Origin: Pseudomonadota bacterium
Lineage (GTDB): Bacteria; Pseudomonadota; Alphaproteobacteria; ATCC43930; CGMCC-115725
Assembly: GCA_021790295.1 (NCBI GenBank)
Contig: JAJYIC010000036.1
Span: forward strand, 1-12,024
Direction: 5' to 3'
DNA length: 12,024 nt
Position numbers and translations under genes: made by a program. The stretch's first letter is position 1. Every line of letters starts with the position of its first letter. A model generated the notes under the pieces. The model was not told the DNA's origin. It made no database searches and saw only the letters and a program-made list of their open reading frames with translations. Positions 1-6,770 of the stretch are shown piece after piece.

Positions 1-357
1 ATCTTCGCCTCTGTCTCTTTTGCCGAAGAGATCGAACTCGACTACGACGAATTGGACGGTTTTGTCGAAAGCCTTCCCGATGGCGTCTACCGGGCCAAAG
101 GGATCTTTGCCGTAAAGGGTCTTCGACGCCGCGTCCTTTTCCACCGCGTCGGGCTGCGCAACGTGCTCGACCAGGGGGCTTTCTGGGAAGGCAAGGAACG
201 GTTCTGCCGCGCCCTTTTTCTCGGCGCGGATTTCGATGGGGAAGGATTGCTCGCGCGGCTCCGCGGCTGCGCCGCGGCCTCTCCCCGCGACGGATCGTTC
301 AAGCCGCCTTACCCTCGACGCCGAGATAGGCGGCCTGCACGGCCGGATCGTTTTTGA
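1..357 (+). CDS. CobW-family GTPase/metallochaperone, C-terminal fragment (5' end outside window)
   Basis: The frame is open from base 1 to a TGA at 355-357, so only the last 118 residues are present. They resemble the CobW C-terminal domain (COG0523): a segment reading ESLPDGVYRAKG at fragment residues 23-34, then a beta-strand stretch with LFHRVG, and a closing LFLGADFDGEGLLARL. The GTPase domain (Walker A, metal-binding CXCC) would lie upstream and cannot be checked. COG0523 proteins are cytoplasmic GTPases thought to deliver or insert metals (cobalt, zinc, iron); which metal cannot be told here. Family proteins usually end near fragment residue 95. The last 24 or so residues are Pro/Arg-rich and overlap the antisense strand of livF, so this tail is probably a non-conserved extension caused by loss of an earlier stop. 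The gene converges on the liv operon. Assignment rests on the C-terminal pattern only. Confidence 0.7.
   Translation: MFASVSFAEEIELDYDELDGFVESLPDGVYRAKGIFAVKGLRRRVLFHRVGLRNVLDQGAFWEGKERFCRALFLGADFDGEGLLARLRGCAAASPRDGSFKPPYPRRRDRRPARPDRF
261..277 (-). terminator. Possible 3' hairpin of the liv operon
   Basis: CCGCGGC at 261-267 and GCCGCGG at 271-277 form a perfect 7-bp stem with a 3-base loop (TGC). It lies 21 bases beyond the livF stop codon on the minus strand, inside the cobW coding end. There is no U-run after it on either strand, so it is not a classic intrinsic terminator. It could stabilise the liv mRNA 3' end or simply reflect GC-rich coding sequence (it encodes the LRGCAAA stretch of the CobW fragment). 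Confidence 0.2.
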
Positions 358-1015
358 GATCAGCGCTTCTACCGGAAAGGATGATCTGGCCGCTTTGCAG
401 GATATAGGCGCGGTCGGCGGCATTGAGCGCCATGCGGGCGTTCTGTTCGACGAGAAGCACCGTGACGCCGAAAGCGCGGACCCTTTCGACGATTGCCCCC
501 ACCTGGCGCACGAGTTTCGGCGCGAGGCCGAGAGAAGGTTCGTCGAGCATCAAAAGCTTCGGTTTCGACATCAGGCCGCGGCCGATCGCGACCATCTGCT
601 GCTCGCCGCCGCTAAGGCTTCCCGCGCGCTGCCTTTCGCGTTCTTTGACGAGGGGGAAAAGCGCGAAGATCTCTTCGAGCCTCAGTTCCCTTTCGGCTTT
701 GGAGGCGGTGTAGCCGCCGAGAAGGAGGTTTTCGCGCACGCTCATGTCGTTGAAAAGCCGGCGGCCTTCGGGGACGTGGACGATGCCGCGGCGGACGATC
801 GCATGCGGGCGAAGGCCGGTGATGGCCTCGCCGGAAAACCGGATCTCGCCTCGGCGGGCGGGGAGAAGCCCGGAGATGACGCGCAGGGTCGAGCTTTTGC
901 CAGCGCCGTTGGCGCCGATCAGGGTGACGACCTCGCCCGGCGCGACAGAAAGATCGACATCCTTGAGGACGGGCGTGCGGTTGTAGCCGGCCTCGACGCC
1001 CAGAAGCTCAAGCAT
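299..1015 (-). CDS. livF: LivF, second ATPase of a branched-chain amino acid-type ABC importer
   Basis: A 238-residue cytoplasmic ATPase that powers the HAAT-family importer together with the LivG domain encoded just upstream. Visible motifs in order are Walker A GANGAGKS (34-41), signature LSGGEQQ (134-140), Walker B LLMLDEP (154-160) and the LivF-typical VEQN (189-192), where Gln replaces the usual H-loop His. Length matches the family (about 235). The frame is open further upstream, but the ATG at 1015 is chosen because homology begins at MLELLGVEAGY and a GGAG lies about 10 bases before it. The 21 extra upstream residues would be Arg-rich and fall inside livMG. The start overlaps the livMG stop by 8 bases, implying translational coupling. 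The 3' end overlaps the convergent cobW end by 59 bases. Family assignment is firm; the transported substrate is not determined by this subunit. Confidence 0.96.
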   Translation of the reverse strand: MLELLGVEAGYNRTPVLKDVDLSVAPGEVVTLIGANGAGKSSTLRVISGLLPARRGEIRFSGEAITGLRPHAIVRRGIVHVPEGRRLFNDMSVRENLLLGGYTASKAERELRLEEIFALFPLVKERERQRAGSLSGGEQQMVAIGRGLMSKPKLLMLDEPSLGLAPKLVRQVGAIVERVRAFGVTVLLVEQNARMALNAADRAYILQSGQIILSGRSADLKNDPAVQAAYLGVEGKAA

Positions 1016-2831
1016 CGGGCTCTTTCTCCGCGAAAAAGGCCGTGCTCGCCGGGAAAGGCTCTTGCGGCGCGGGCGCATCCTCTTCCTCGCGGCCGAGATA
1101 AGCCTCGATCACTTCGGGATGGCGGGCCGTTTCGGCGGGCGTGCCCTCGGCGATCTTGCGCCCGTAATTGAGAACGACGACCCGGTCGCAAAGCTCCATG
1201 ACGAGCTTCATGTCGTGCTCGATAAGGGTGATCGTAAAACCCAGCCCTTTGAGCCCGCGCAGAAGATTGCGCAAACGGTTGCTTTCGGCAGGATTGAGCC
1301 CCGCCGCAGGCTCGTCGAGAAGAAGGTGGCGGCTGCCGGTGGCGATCGCGATCGCCAACTCGAGGCGCCTCTGGTCGCCATAAGAGAGAGCCCGGGCGGC
1401 CGTATGGCGATGGGCCGAAAGCTCGGTCAAAGAGAGAATGGCCTCGACCGCGCGCTCGATTTCTCCTTCGCGTGCGCGGAAACGGCGGCTTCGCAAAAGC
1501 GCGTCGAGCGGGTTTCGGAGCGACCACAAATGGGTCGCCGTACGCAGGTTCTCTTCGACCGAAAGCCCGGAGAAAAGGCTTGTTACCTGAAAGGTGCGGG
1601 CGATGCCGCGCGCCGCGACGGCGGCGGGCAGAAGCCCCGCGAGTTCGGCGCCACCGAGGCGAACCGTGCCGGCGGAGGGTTCGAGAAAGCCTGTGACGAG
1701 GTTGAAAAGCGTCGTCTTGCCGGCCCCGTTCGGGCCGATGACCGCGACGATCTCGCCGGGTTCGACCGTAAAGCTCACCCCTTCGAGCGCGCGCAGCCCG
1801 GCAAAAGACTTGGCCAAATCGCGGATCTCGAGCGAGAGAATAGGGCGGCGCGGATCGAAATACGCCTCGGGCAGGCTCTCATCGGCGGCGGGAGAAGAGG
1901 GGAGGGATTGGGGCGCCGGCCGCAAACGCCGCCAGATGCCGACGAGACCCTCGGGGAGAAAGGCGACCGCGGCGAGAAGGACGCCGCCGAGAACGAGATT
2001 GCGTGCCTCTCCCGCGATCTGCAAAAGCTCGGAAAGGACGCCGAAGACGACGGCGCCGAGGATCGGCCCCGCGAGGCTCCCCGTGCCGCCCGCGATCATC
2101 ATGATCATGGCGGTGACGATGGTCTGGAATCCGACCGCCGTCGGGTCGATAAATCCTTCGTAATGAACGAAAAGCGCGCCTCCGAGAGCGGAGACGAAAG
2201 CGCCCGCAACAAAGGCCGCCGCGGCGTAAAGAAAACGCCGCACGCCAATGCTCGCCGCCAGATCTTCGTTTTCGCGGATCGCGATCCAGGCGCGTCCGGT
2301 CGGCGAATGCAAAAGCCTGTCGAGAAGGAATACCGTCGCCGCAAGGACCGCCACAAGCAGCAGATAAAACCGCTCGTCGGGCGAGAGCGAAGCCCCCGTC
2401 GGCGCAAAGAGCGGGGGCACCGCCGGAATGCCCATCGGCCCGCGCGTCAGCGCCACCCAGCTTTGCGCAAGGATGTAAATGATGTAAGCGAAAGCAAAGG
2501 TCGCCATGCCGAAATAAAGGCCGCGCAGCCTCAGGCAAGGAACGGCGATGCAAAAAGAAATGGCGGCCGCCGCCGCGGCGCCGAGCGGGATTGCGGCCGC
2601 AACCGGCATTCCCGCCCTTGTCGCGAGAAGCGCCGATGCGTAAGCGCCGACGCCAAAAAACACCGGATGACCAAAGGCATGCTGCCCGGCGTAACCGAAG
2701 ATCAGGTTCATGCCGGTGGTCACGAAGGCGAAAAGAACCGCCGTGACGATGACGGACTGGACATAATCCGAGCCCGAAAAGAGCGGCAGAGCCGCGAGGA
2801 GGGCGAGAAGGGCGGCCGAACGCCTATCCAC
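1008..2831 (-). CDS. LivM-LivG fusion: permease and ATPase of the ABC importer in one chain
   Basis: The 607-residue protein joins two subunits that are usually separate. Residues 1 to about 302 are a LivM permease: repeated hydrophobic segments, the typical GYAGQ...GHPVFFGVGAYASA stretch (47-68), and the cytoplasmic coupling loop SPTGRAWIAIRENEDLAASIGV-like region (176-197) that docks on the ATPase. Residues 303-330 form a Pro/Ser-rich linker. Residues 331 to about 580 are a LivG ATPase with Walker A GPNGAGKT (366-373), Q-loop Gln415, signature LSYGDQRRLE (482-491), Walker B LLLDEP (503-508) and EHD (538-540). About 27 acidic and Pro-rich residues follow. There is no stop or frameshift between the halves, so the fusion is real in this sequence. 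The start is GTG at 2829-2831, overlapping the livH stop by 8 bases, with an AGG-type ribosome site just upstream. Such fusions are known in some proteobacteria. Confidence 0.95.
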   Translation of the reverse strand: MDRRSAALLALLAALPLFSGSDYVQSVIVTAVLFAFVTTGMNLIFGYAGQHAFGHPVFFGVGAYASALLATRAGMPVAAAIPLGAAAAAAISFCIAVPCLRLRGLYFGMATFAFAYIIYILAQSWVALTRGPMGIPAVPPLFAPTGASLSPDERFYLLLVAVLAATVFLLDRLLHSPTGRAWIAIRENEDLAASIGVRRFLYAAAAFVAGAFVSALGGALFVHYEGFIDPTAVGFQTIVTAMIMMIAGGTGSLAGPILGAVVFGVLSELLQIAGEARNLVLGGVLLAAVAFLPEGLVGIWRRLRPAPQSLPSSPAADESLPEAYFDPRRPILSLEIRDLAKSFAGLRALEGVSFTVEPGEIVAVIGPNGAGKTTLFNLVTGFLEPSAGTVRLGGAELAGLLPAAVAARGIARTFQVTSLFSGLSVEENLRTATHLWSLRNPLDALLRSRRFRAREGEIERAVEAILSLTELSAHRHTAARALSYGDQRRLELAIAIATGSRHLLLDEPAAGLNPAESNRLRNLLRGLKGLGFTITLIEHDMKLVMELCDRVVVLNYGRKIAEGTPAETARHPEVIEAYLGREEEDAPAPQEPFPASTAFFAEKEPDA

Positions 2832-3699
2832 GCGACAGCCTGCGGCCGGAAAGCCCTTGCGGGCGCAGGAGGAGGACGGCGATCAACAGCACGAAAGCGA
2901 CGAGATTTGTCAGGTCGCTGGAGATGAACCCTGCGGTCAGCCCTTCGGCGACGCCAAGGGTCAGCCCGGCCGCGAGAACCCCGCCGACGCTGCCGAGCCC
3001 CCCCATGATGACGAGTGAAAAGCCTTTGAGGAGCGGCAACTCGCCCATCGACGGGTAGACTCCGAACATCGCTCCAACGAGTGCGCCCGCGGCGCCGGCG
3101 AGCGCGGCGCCGATGGCAAAGGTGAGGGTGTGAATGCGGTCGGCGTCGATCCCCATCAGCAAGGCGACATCGTGATCCTTGGCCAGAGCCCGGACCGCCA
3201 TACCGAGACGGGTATATTTGAGAAAAGCCGCAAAGGTCGCGACGATGGTCGAAGCGATGAGAAAGATGACGATGTTTTGCACCGTCAGATCGATCGGGCC
3301 GATCACGATCGGGTTGAGCGGAAAGGGGGTGGCGATGTTTTGCGGGTCGGGAGTGAAGATGAGTTGCGCGCCGTCGGAAAGGATCATCGAGACGGCAAGG
3401 GTGGAGAGAAAGGCGACATAAGGCGGCCGCGCGAGAAAAGGCCTCACCGCGACGCGCTCGACGAGAATGCCGACCGCCGCCGCCGCCAGCATGGCAAACG
3501 CAATCGAAGAAAGATAATCGAGCCCGAGGAGCGCGGTAGCGACAAAACTCATATAGCCACCGAGCATGTAGAACTCGCCCTGCGCCATATTGATGACGTT
3601 GAGAATGCCGAGGATCACCATCAGCCCCAACGCCATCATGGTGTAGATCACGCCGACGAGCAGACCGTTGACGATCTGCTCGAGGGCGAGTTCCAGCAT
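2824..3699 (-). CDS. livH: LivH, inner-membrane permease of the ABC importer
   Basis: A 291-residue membrane protein that pairs with the LivM half of the fusion to form the translocation channel. It shows the hallmark LivH start (NGLLVGVIYTMMALGL, residues 11-26), the conserved NMAQGEFYMLGGY (37-49), the cytoplasmic coupling loop TRLGMAVRALAKDHDVALLMGID-like region (163-185), and GFSLVIMGGLGSVGG (226-240). Several hydrophobic helices are evident along its length, and the size is usual for the family. The ATG at 3699 follows the livK stop after a 17-base gap, with a purine-rich ribosome site (AAGGCGCAGG) in that gap. The TAG stop at 2824-2826 overlaps the GTG start of livMG. This places it second in the livK-livH-livMG-livF operon. 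Confidence 0.95.
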   Translation of the reverse strand: MLELALEQIVNGLLVGVIYTMMALGLMVILGILNVINMAQGEFYMLGGYMSFVATALLGLDYLSSIAFAMLAAAAVGILVERVAVRPFLARPPYVAFLSTLAVSMILSDGAQLIFTPDPQNIATPFPLNPIVIGPIDLTVQNIVIFLIASTIVATFAAFLKYTRLGMAVRALAKDHDVALLMGIDADRIHTLTFAIGAALAGAAGALVGAMFGVYPSMGELPLLKGFSLVIMGGLGSVGGVLAAGLTLGVAEGLTAGFISSDLTNLVAFVLLIAVLLLRPQGLSGRRLSRG

Positions 3700-3716
3700 G
3701 CGCGAACGCCTGCGCC

Positions 3717-4841
3717 TTACCGGACCGGGTTGTAACGGCCGTTCTGGTAAAGAAGGATGACGGGCGGGACTCGGGCGTCGCCCTTTTTGTCGAAGCGTAT
3801 CCGTCCGGTCGGGCCGATGAAATCGACCTTTGCCATCGCGGCCCGGATCTGCGGCCCGCTGGCATTGGCGCCCGTGGCCTCGATGGCCTTGATCGCGGTC
3901 ATCGCCGCGGTCCAGCCGTCGGACGCCGAGGAATCGGGCATGCTGCCTTCAACCTTTTTATAGGCCTTGATAAAGGCTTTCGAGGCGGGGTCGCCAAACT
4001 CGGACGCCCAGTCGAGCACCATATAGGTTCCCTCCAAAAGGGGTCCGGCCTCTTTGGCGAGCTTGGGATTGTAGAAGTTGACGGAGCTGAACAAAGGCTT
4101 TTTGAGCCCGATCTGGACCATCTGCTTCAGGACGGTCAAGCTCGCAGGATAGCGGACGTTGATGTAAAGGGCGTCCGGGTTGAGCGATTTCATCTTCAAA
4201 AGAACGGCGCTGAAATCAACCTGGTTGGCCTCGTAATAGTCTTTATAGACGACCTTCGGGCTGCCGAGTTTGACGAGGGCGTCTTGCAGGTATTTGATCG
4301 CGCCGCGCCCGTAGTCGTCGTTCGGCGCCAGCATGGCGATCGTCTTGTATTTCTTCGCGTGAATGATCTTGGCAAGAGCGTTGCCGACATAATCGAGACG
4401 GCTCGACGTGCGGAAGAAGTAGGGATTGCCCTGGTCGACGAGAGAGGGCACTTCCGAGTCGCCGCCGATGAGAGGGGTTTTCAATTGCCGGCTTACGGAC
4501 ATGACCGCGAACACCACGGTGCTCGGCAAGGACATGTCTATGGTCTTGACGCCATCCTCTTCGATCAGCCGTTTGGCGACGGTGACCGCATCCGAAGGGA
4601 TGCCTTTGTGATCGTCGGTGAGGAGAACGAACTTGATCTTGTGCTGCTGCTGATTGGCGGTCGCAATGGCCGCCTCGTAGCCTTTTTTGTATTGGCTGCA
4701 AAGATAGGCCAGCGGCCCGCTTTCCGCGAGCCCAAGGCCGAGCTTCGCCGTCTGCTCTGCCATTGCGGGAAGGGCGGGGGCGGCGGCGAAGACGAGGGCG
4801 CCGAGCGCCAGAAAAAGGCCGCCGAGGACATTTCTTTTCAT
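3717..4841 (-). CDS. livK: Periplasmic substrate-binding protein of the ABC importer (LivK-like)
   Basis: A 374-residue type-I periplasmic binding protein (Peripla_BP_6 family), the soluble receptor of the importer. Residues 1-28 are a clear Sec signal peptide: MKRN, a hydrophobic core, then ALPAMA before the mature start at Glu29. The mature part shows alternating beta/alpha segments, including GPLAYLCSQYKKGYEAAI near the start and PNDDYGRGA in the middle, as in LivJ/LivK relatives. Family members bind leucine, isoleucine, valine, other amino acids, amides, urea or aromatic acids. The sequence does not let me choose, so the symbol gives the family rather than a proven ligand. The ATG at 4841 is fixed by a textbook AAGGAGG six bases upstream. 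It is the first gene of the operon, and its abundant receptor role fits the strong ribosome site. No convincing sigma-70 promoter is seen; the best -10 is TAAGAT (complement of 4893-4898) without a good -35. Confidence 0.93.
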   Translation of the reverse strand: MKRNVLGGLFLALGALVFAAAPALPAMAEQTAKLGLGLAESGPLAYLCSQYKKGYEAAIATANQQQHKIKFVLLTDDHKGIPSDAVTVAKRLIEEDGVKTIDMSLPSTVVFAVMSVSRQLKTPLIGGDSEVPSLVDQGNPYFFRTSSRLDYVGNALAKIIHAKKYKTIAMLAPNDDYGRGAIKYLQDALVKLGSPKVVYKDYYEANQVDFSAVLLKMKSLNPDALYINVRYPASLTVLKQMVQIGLKKPLFSSVNFYNPKLAKEAGPLLEGTYMVLDWASEFGDPASKAFIKAYKKVEGSMPDSSASDGWTAAMTAIKAIEATGANASGPQIRAAMAKVDFIGPTGRIRFDKKGDARVPPVILLYQNGRYNPVR

Positions 4842-5013
4842 CGTTTCCTCCTTGCTTGTTGACCGTGCTCGACCCCTATCGGCTCGCGGATCATCTTAGT
4901 GCCGATCGCAAACCGTGGGGTACCGAGTTTTGGCGAAAGGGATGCGAAGAAGAACCCGAACCGGTCGTAACCGGCCGCCGCCGGCAAATTAGAAAGAGCG
5001 GCCAAACGCCGAC

Positions 5014-5027
5014 TTGATCCAGATCAA
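5014..5027 (+). promoter_or_regulatory. FNR/FixK/ANR-type regulator binding site
   Basis: TTGATCCAGATCAA is a perfect TTGAT-N4-ATCAA palindrome, the consensus bound by oxygen-responsive Crp-Fnr family regulators (FNR, ANR, FixK, AadR). It ends 58 bases before the ATG of the DUF1847 gene and lies 172 bases from the livK start, so the DUF1847 gene is the natural target. With the -10-like GATAAA at 5053-5058, the site is centred about 42-45 bases before the expected transcription start, as in class II activation. The identity of the regulator is inferred. Confidence 0.75.
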
Positions 5028-5052
5028 CGCCGGCCCTCGGCCGCGGCGCGTT

Positions 5053-5058
5053 GATAAA
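5053..5058 (+). promoter_or_regulatory. Candidate -10 element of the DUF1847 gene
   Basis: GATAAA matches the sigma-70 -10 consensus at four of six bases and sits about 26 bases after the FNR-type palindrome, with no recognisable -35 hexamer between. That arrangement is usual for promoters where an FNR-class activator replaces the -35 contact. Expected transcription would begin near 5062-5065, giving a leader of about 20-25 bases. Confidence 0.4.
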
Positions 5059-5085
5059 GGCGCGACGGCTTGTGTGGAAGACGCC

Positions 5086-5790
5086 ATGACAGCCTACGAC
5101 GATCCCGCTTGCGCCTATTGTCCCGCGACCGTGCGCGCCTGCCGCCAAGGCGAAGCCCTGGCGCGCGGCCCGGGCTTTTGTCCCGGCAAGGTCGATCCGC
5201 AGGCGCAGGCGCGGGCGCGGGCGCTTTACGAAGATCCGCAAACGCGCCGCATCTCCCAGGAATCCGCCCGCGTCGAAGCCGAAGGCTACTGCCGCTGGAC
5301 GCGCGTCGAAGAGGTGGTTGAGTTCGCCAAGAAAATGGGATTCCGCAAGATCGGGATCGCCAACTGCATCAGCTTCGAAGACCATGCGTATGTCTTGAGC
5401 GGCATCCTCGAATCGCACGGTTTCGAGGTGACCTCGGTCGCCTGCAAAAACGACAACATCCCCAAGGAAGAGCTTGGCCTCAGGGAAAACGAAAAAGTCC
5501 GCCCCGGAGGGTTCGAAGCTTTGTGCAACCCTTTGGCGCAGGCCGAACTTCTCAACACCCACGGCTGCGAGCTCAACCTCGTGATGGGCCTTTGCGTCGG
5601 CCACGACAGCCTTTTTTTCAAACACGCGAAGGGGCTCAGCACCGTTCTCGTCGCCAAGGACCGGGTTCTCGGCCACAACCCGGTTGCCGCTTTGCAGCTG
5701 GCCGACAGCTATTATAGCCGCGTCTGGGGGCCGGAGAAGCCGGCGAAGCCGCCGAAACTTCCCGCGGCCGGGCGAGCGAAATCGCGCTAG
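5086..5790 (+). CDS. DUF1847 family cysteine-rich protein, likely metal- or Fe-S-binding
   Basis: The 234-residue protein belongs to the DUF1847 family by its conserved blocks: EAEGYCRWTRVEEVVEFAKK (64-83), KIGIANC (88-94), VTSVACKND (115-123), PGGFEALCNPLAQAELLN (140-157), LVMGLCVGHDSLF (165-177) and KDRVLGHNPVAAL (191-203). No biochemical role is established for the family. It has ten cysteines (9, 12, 19, 32, 69, 94, 120, 147, 161, 170). The first four form CX2CX6CX12C, which looks like a metal or Fe-S site, and the rest sit in conserved blocks. No signal peptide or membrane segment is seen, so it is probably cytoplasmic. The last 20 residues are Lys/Pro-rich. The ATG at 5086 is chosen for its GGAAG five bases upstream. 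An in-frame TTG at 5014 falls on the FNR-type site and would add a non-conserved leader. The gene stands alone between divergent livK and convergent pncC. The FNR-type site suggests low-oxygen induction (inference). Confidence 0.88.
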   Translation: MTAYDDPACAYCPATVRACRQGEALARGPGFCPGKVDPQAQARARALYEDPQTRRISQESARVEAEGYCRWTRVEEVVEFAKKMGFRKIGIANCISFEDHAYVLSGILESHGFEVTSVACKNDNIPKEELGLRENEKVRPGGFEALCNPLAQAELLNTHGCELNLVMGLCVGHDSLFFKHAKGLSTVLVAKDRVLGHNPVAALQLADSYYSRVWGPEKPAKPPKLPAAGRAKSR

Positions 5791-6281
5791 AGACTCTTCG
5801 TTTCCGCTTCGAGAAGTTGGAGCGCGGCGAATAGCGCCTTTTGCCGGATGCCGTCGCGGTCGCCGGGAAATTCGTGGCTGAGGCTGCGGCAATCGCCGTC
5901 CTTGCGGGCAAGGCCGAAAAAGACGAGACCGACCGGCTTTTCCGCGCTTCCCCCTTCCGGTCCCGCGATCCCGGTTACGGAAAGGGCGAGAGCGACCGGG
6001 GCGCGGAGAAGCGCGCCTATTGCCATTGCCTCTGCGGTTTCGGCGCTGACCGCGCCAAAGCGCGCGATCGTTCTTTGCGGCACCCCTAAAAGCTCGCTTT
6101 TGGCCTCGTTCGAATAGGTGACGAAACCGCGTTCGAAGACCTCGGAAGAGCCGGGGATCGCGGTCAAGGCGGCGGCGACAAGCCCGCCGGTACAGGACTC
6201 CGCCAGGGCGACGCGCCAGCCGCGCGCCCTCGACCCCGCAAGGACGCGCTCGGCGAGAAGAAGAATTTCAGAAGAGAACAC
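5787..6281 (-). CDS. pncC: Stand-alone CinA C-terminal domain protein, nicotinamide-nucleotide amidohydrolase (PncC)
   Basis: A 164-residue cytoplasmic enzyme corresponding to the CinA C-terminal domain alone, without the molybdopterin-binding-like half. This family deamidates nicotinamide mononucleotide to nicotinic acid mononucleotide, recycling the NMN released, for example, by NAD-dependent DNA ligase. Diagnostic motifs are AESCTGG (27-33, containing the family's conserved Ser), GFVTYSNEAK (52-61), VTGIAGPEGGSAEKPVG (102-118) and the closing FPGDRDGIR (138-146). The proposed start is GTG at 6279-6281. It overlaps the pgpA end by 14 bases, and no ATG exists nearby in frame. The ribosome site is weak, so translation probably depends on coupling to pgpA. 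Its stop (complement of CTA at 5787-5789) shares bases with the stop of the convergent DUF1847 gene. It is the last gene of the ispDF-pgpA-pncC operon. Confidence 0.9.
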   Translation of the reverse strand: MFSSEILLLAERVLAGSRARGWRVALAESCTGGLVAAALTAIPGSSEVFERGFVTYSNEAKSELLGVPQRTIARFGAVSAETAEAMAIGALLRAPVALALSVTGIAGPEGGSAEKPVGLVFFGLARKDGDCRSLSHEFPGDRDGIRQKALFAALQLLEAETKSL

Positions 6282-6762
6282 CGCCCGCTTTGCCGATCGC
6301 GAAAAGGAGAAAAAGAGCGCCCAAAGCGTAGCCTGCCGCGACGCAGTCGTCGAGCATGACGCCAAGACCCCCGCCAAGGGAACGCTCGATCCAGCGGGCG
6401 GGCGGGGGCTTGACGATGTCGAAAAAGCGGAAGAACAAAAAGGCGAAAACAAAACTTGACAGGCTTTGCGGAAGCGCGAGGAGGACGAGCGATTGGCCCG
6501 CCGCTTCGTCGATGACGATCTCTTGCGGGTCTTTTTCCCCGCTTTTGCGGACGATGCGCGAAGAAGCCCACCAGCCCGCGGCAAAGAGAAGGGCGCAAAG
6601 GAGGGCAAGGCCCGCTCTGCCGGCAAATTCTCTAACGAGGAAAGCCGCCGGCAACAAAGCGAGAGAGCCAAAGGTGCCGGGCGCGAAAGGCAAAAGCCCG
6701 GCGCCGAAAAAGGTGGCGAGGAGAAACGCCGGATCGAGGCGCGCAACCCCGAGAGAGCGCAT
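6268..6762 (-). CDS. pgpA: Phosphatidylglycerophosphatase A
   Basis: A 164-residue inner-membrane lipid phosphatase that removes phosphate from phosphatidylglycerol phosphate to give phosphatidylglycerol. The family pattern is clear: ATFFGAGLLPFAPGTFGSLA (16-35) near the start, DPQEIVIDEAAGQ (78-90) with the acidic active-site residues, FFRFFDIVKPPPARWIE (110-126), and GGLGVMLDDCVAAGYA (131-146) with the DD pair. Hydrophobic helices lie between these blocks, and the length is typical (about 160-170). The start ATG at 6762 has AAGGGG a few bases upstream and follows the ispDF stop by 8 bases; its 3' end overlaps pncC by 14. The tight spacing puts it in the middle of a three-gene operon. Confidence is high. 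Confidence 0.94.
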   Translation of the reverse strand: MRSLGVARLDPAFLLATFFGAGLLPFAPGTFGSLALLPAAFLVREFAGRAGLALLCALLFAAGWWASSRIVRKSGEKDPQEIVIDEAAGQSLVLLALPQSLSSFVFAFLFFRFFDIVKPPPARWIERSLGGGLGVMLDDCVAAGYALGALFLLFAIGKAGGVLF

Positions 6763-6770
6763 AAGCCCCT

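Noticed and set aside
1062..2927. A long open frame (621 codons) on the plus strand opposite livMG
   Set aside because: It is antisense to a clearly recognised fusion protein, extends past both ends of it, is extremely rich in Arg, Glu and Gly, and shows no domain. High GC at third positions produces such frames.
4931..4946. Possible sigma-54 promoter (TGGC, GG-N10-GC spacing) pointing toward the DUF1847 gene
   Set aside because: Only the GG and GC dinucleotides and a few flanking bases match, it would start transcription upstream of the FNR-type site, and such matches are common in GC-rich DNA.
4865..5017. Small plus-strand frame in the livK/DUF1847 divergent region (GTG start, about 50 codons)
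   Set aside because: No ribosome site precedes it, composition is random-looking and Arg-rich, and it ends inside the FNR-type site.
5014..5085. TTG at 5014 as the start of the DUF1847 protein
   Set aside because: The TTG is part of the FNR-type palindrome, the 24 added residues are unlike the family, and ATG 5086 has a properly spaced GGAAG.
4891..5892. A 333-codon open frame on the minus strand opposite the DUF1847 gene
   Set aside because: The DUF1847 family match on the plus strand is strong. The antisense frame would run across the divergent promoter region and has no family pattern.
6282..6746. Upstream extension of the pncC frame giving a 319-residue protein
   Set aside because: The extension lies in another frame of pgpA, is Ser/Arg-rich without CinA N-terminal domain features, and the family domain begins right at the GTG at 6281.
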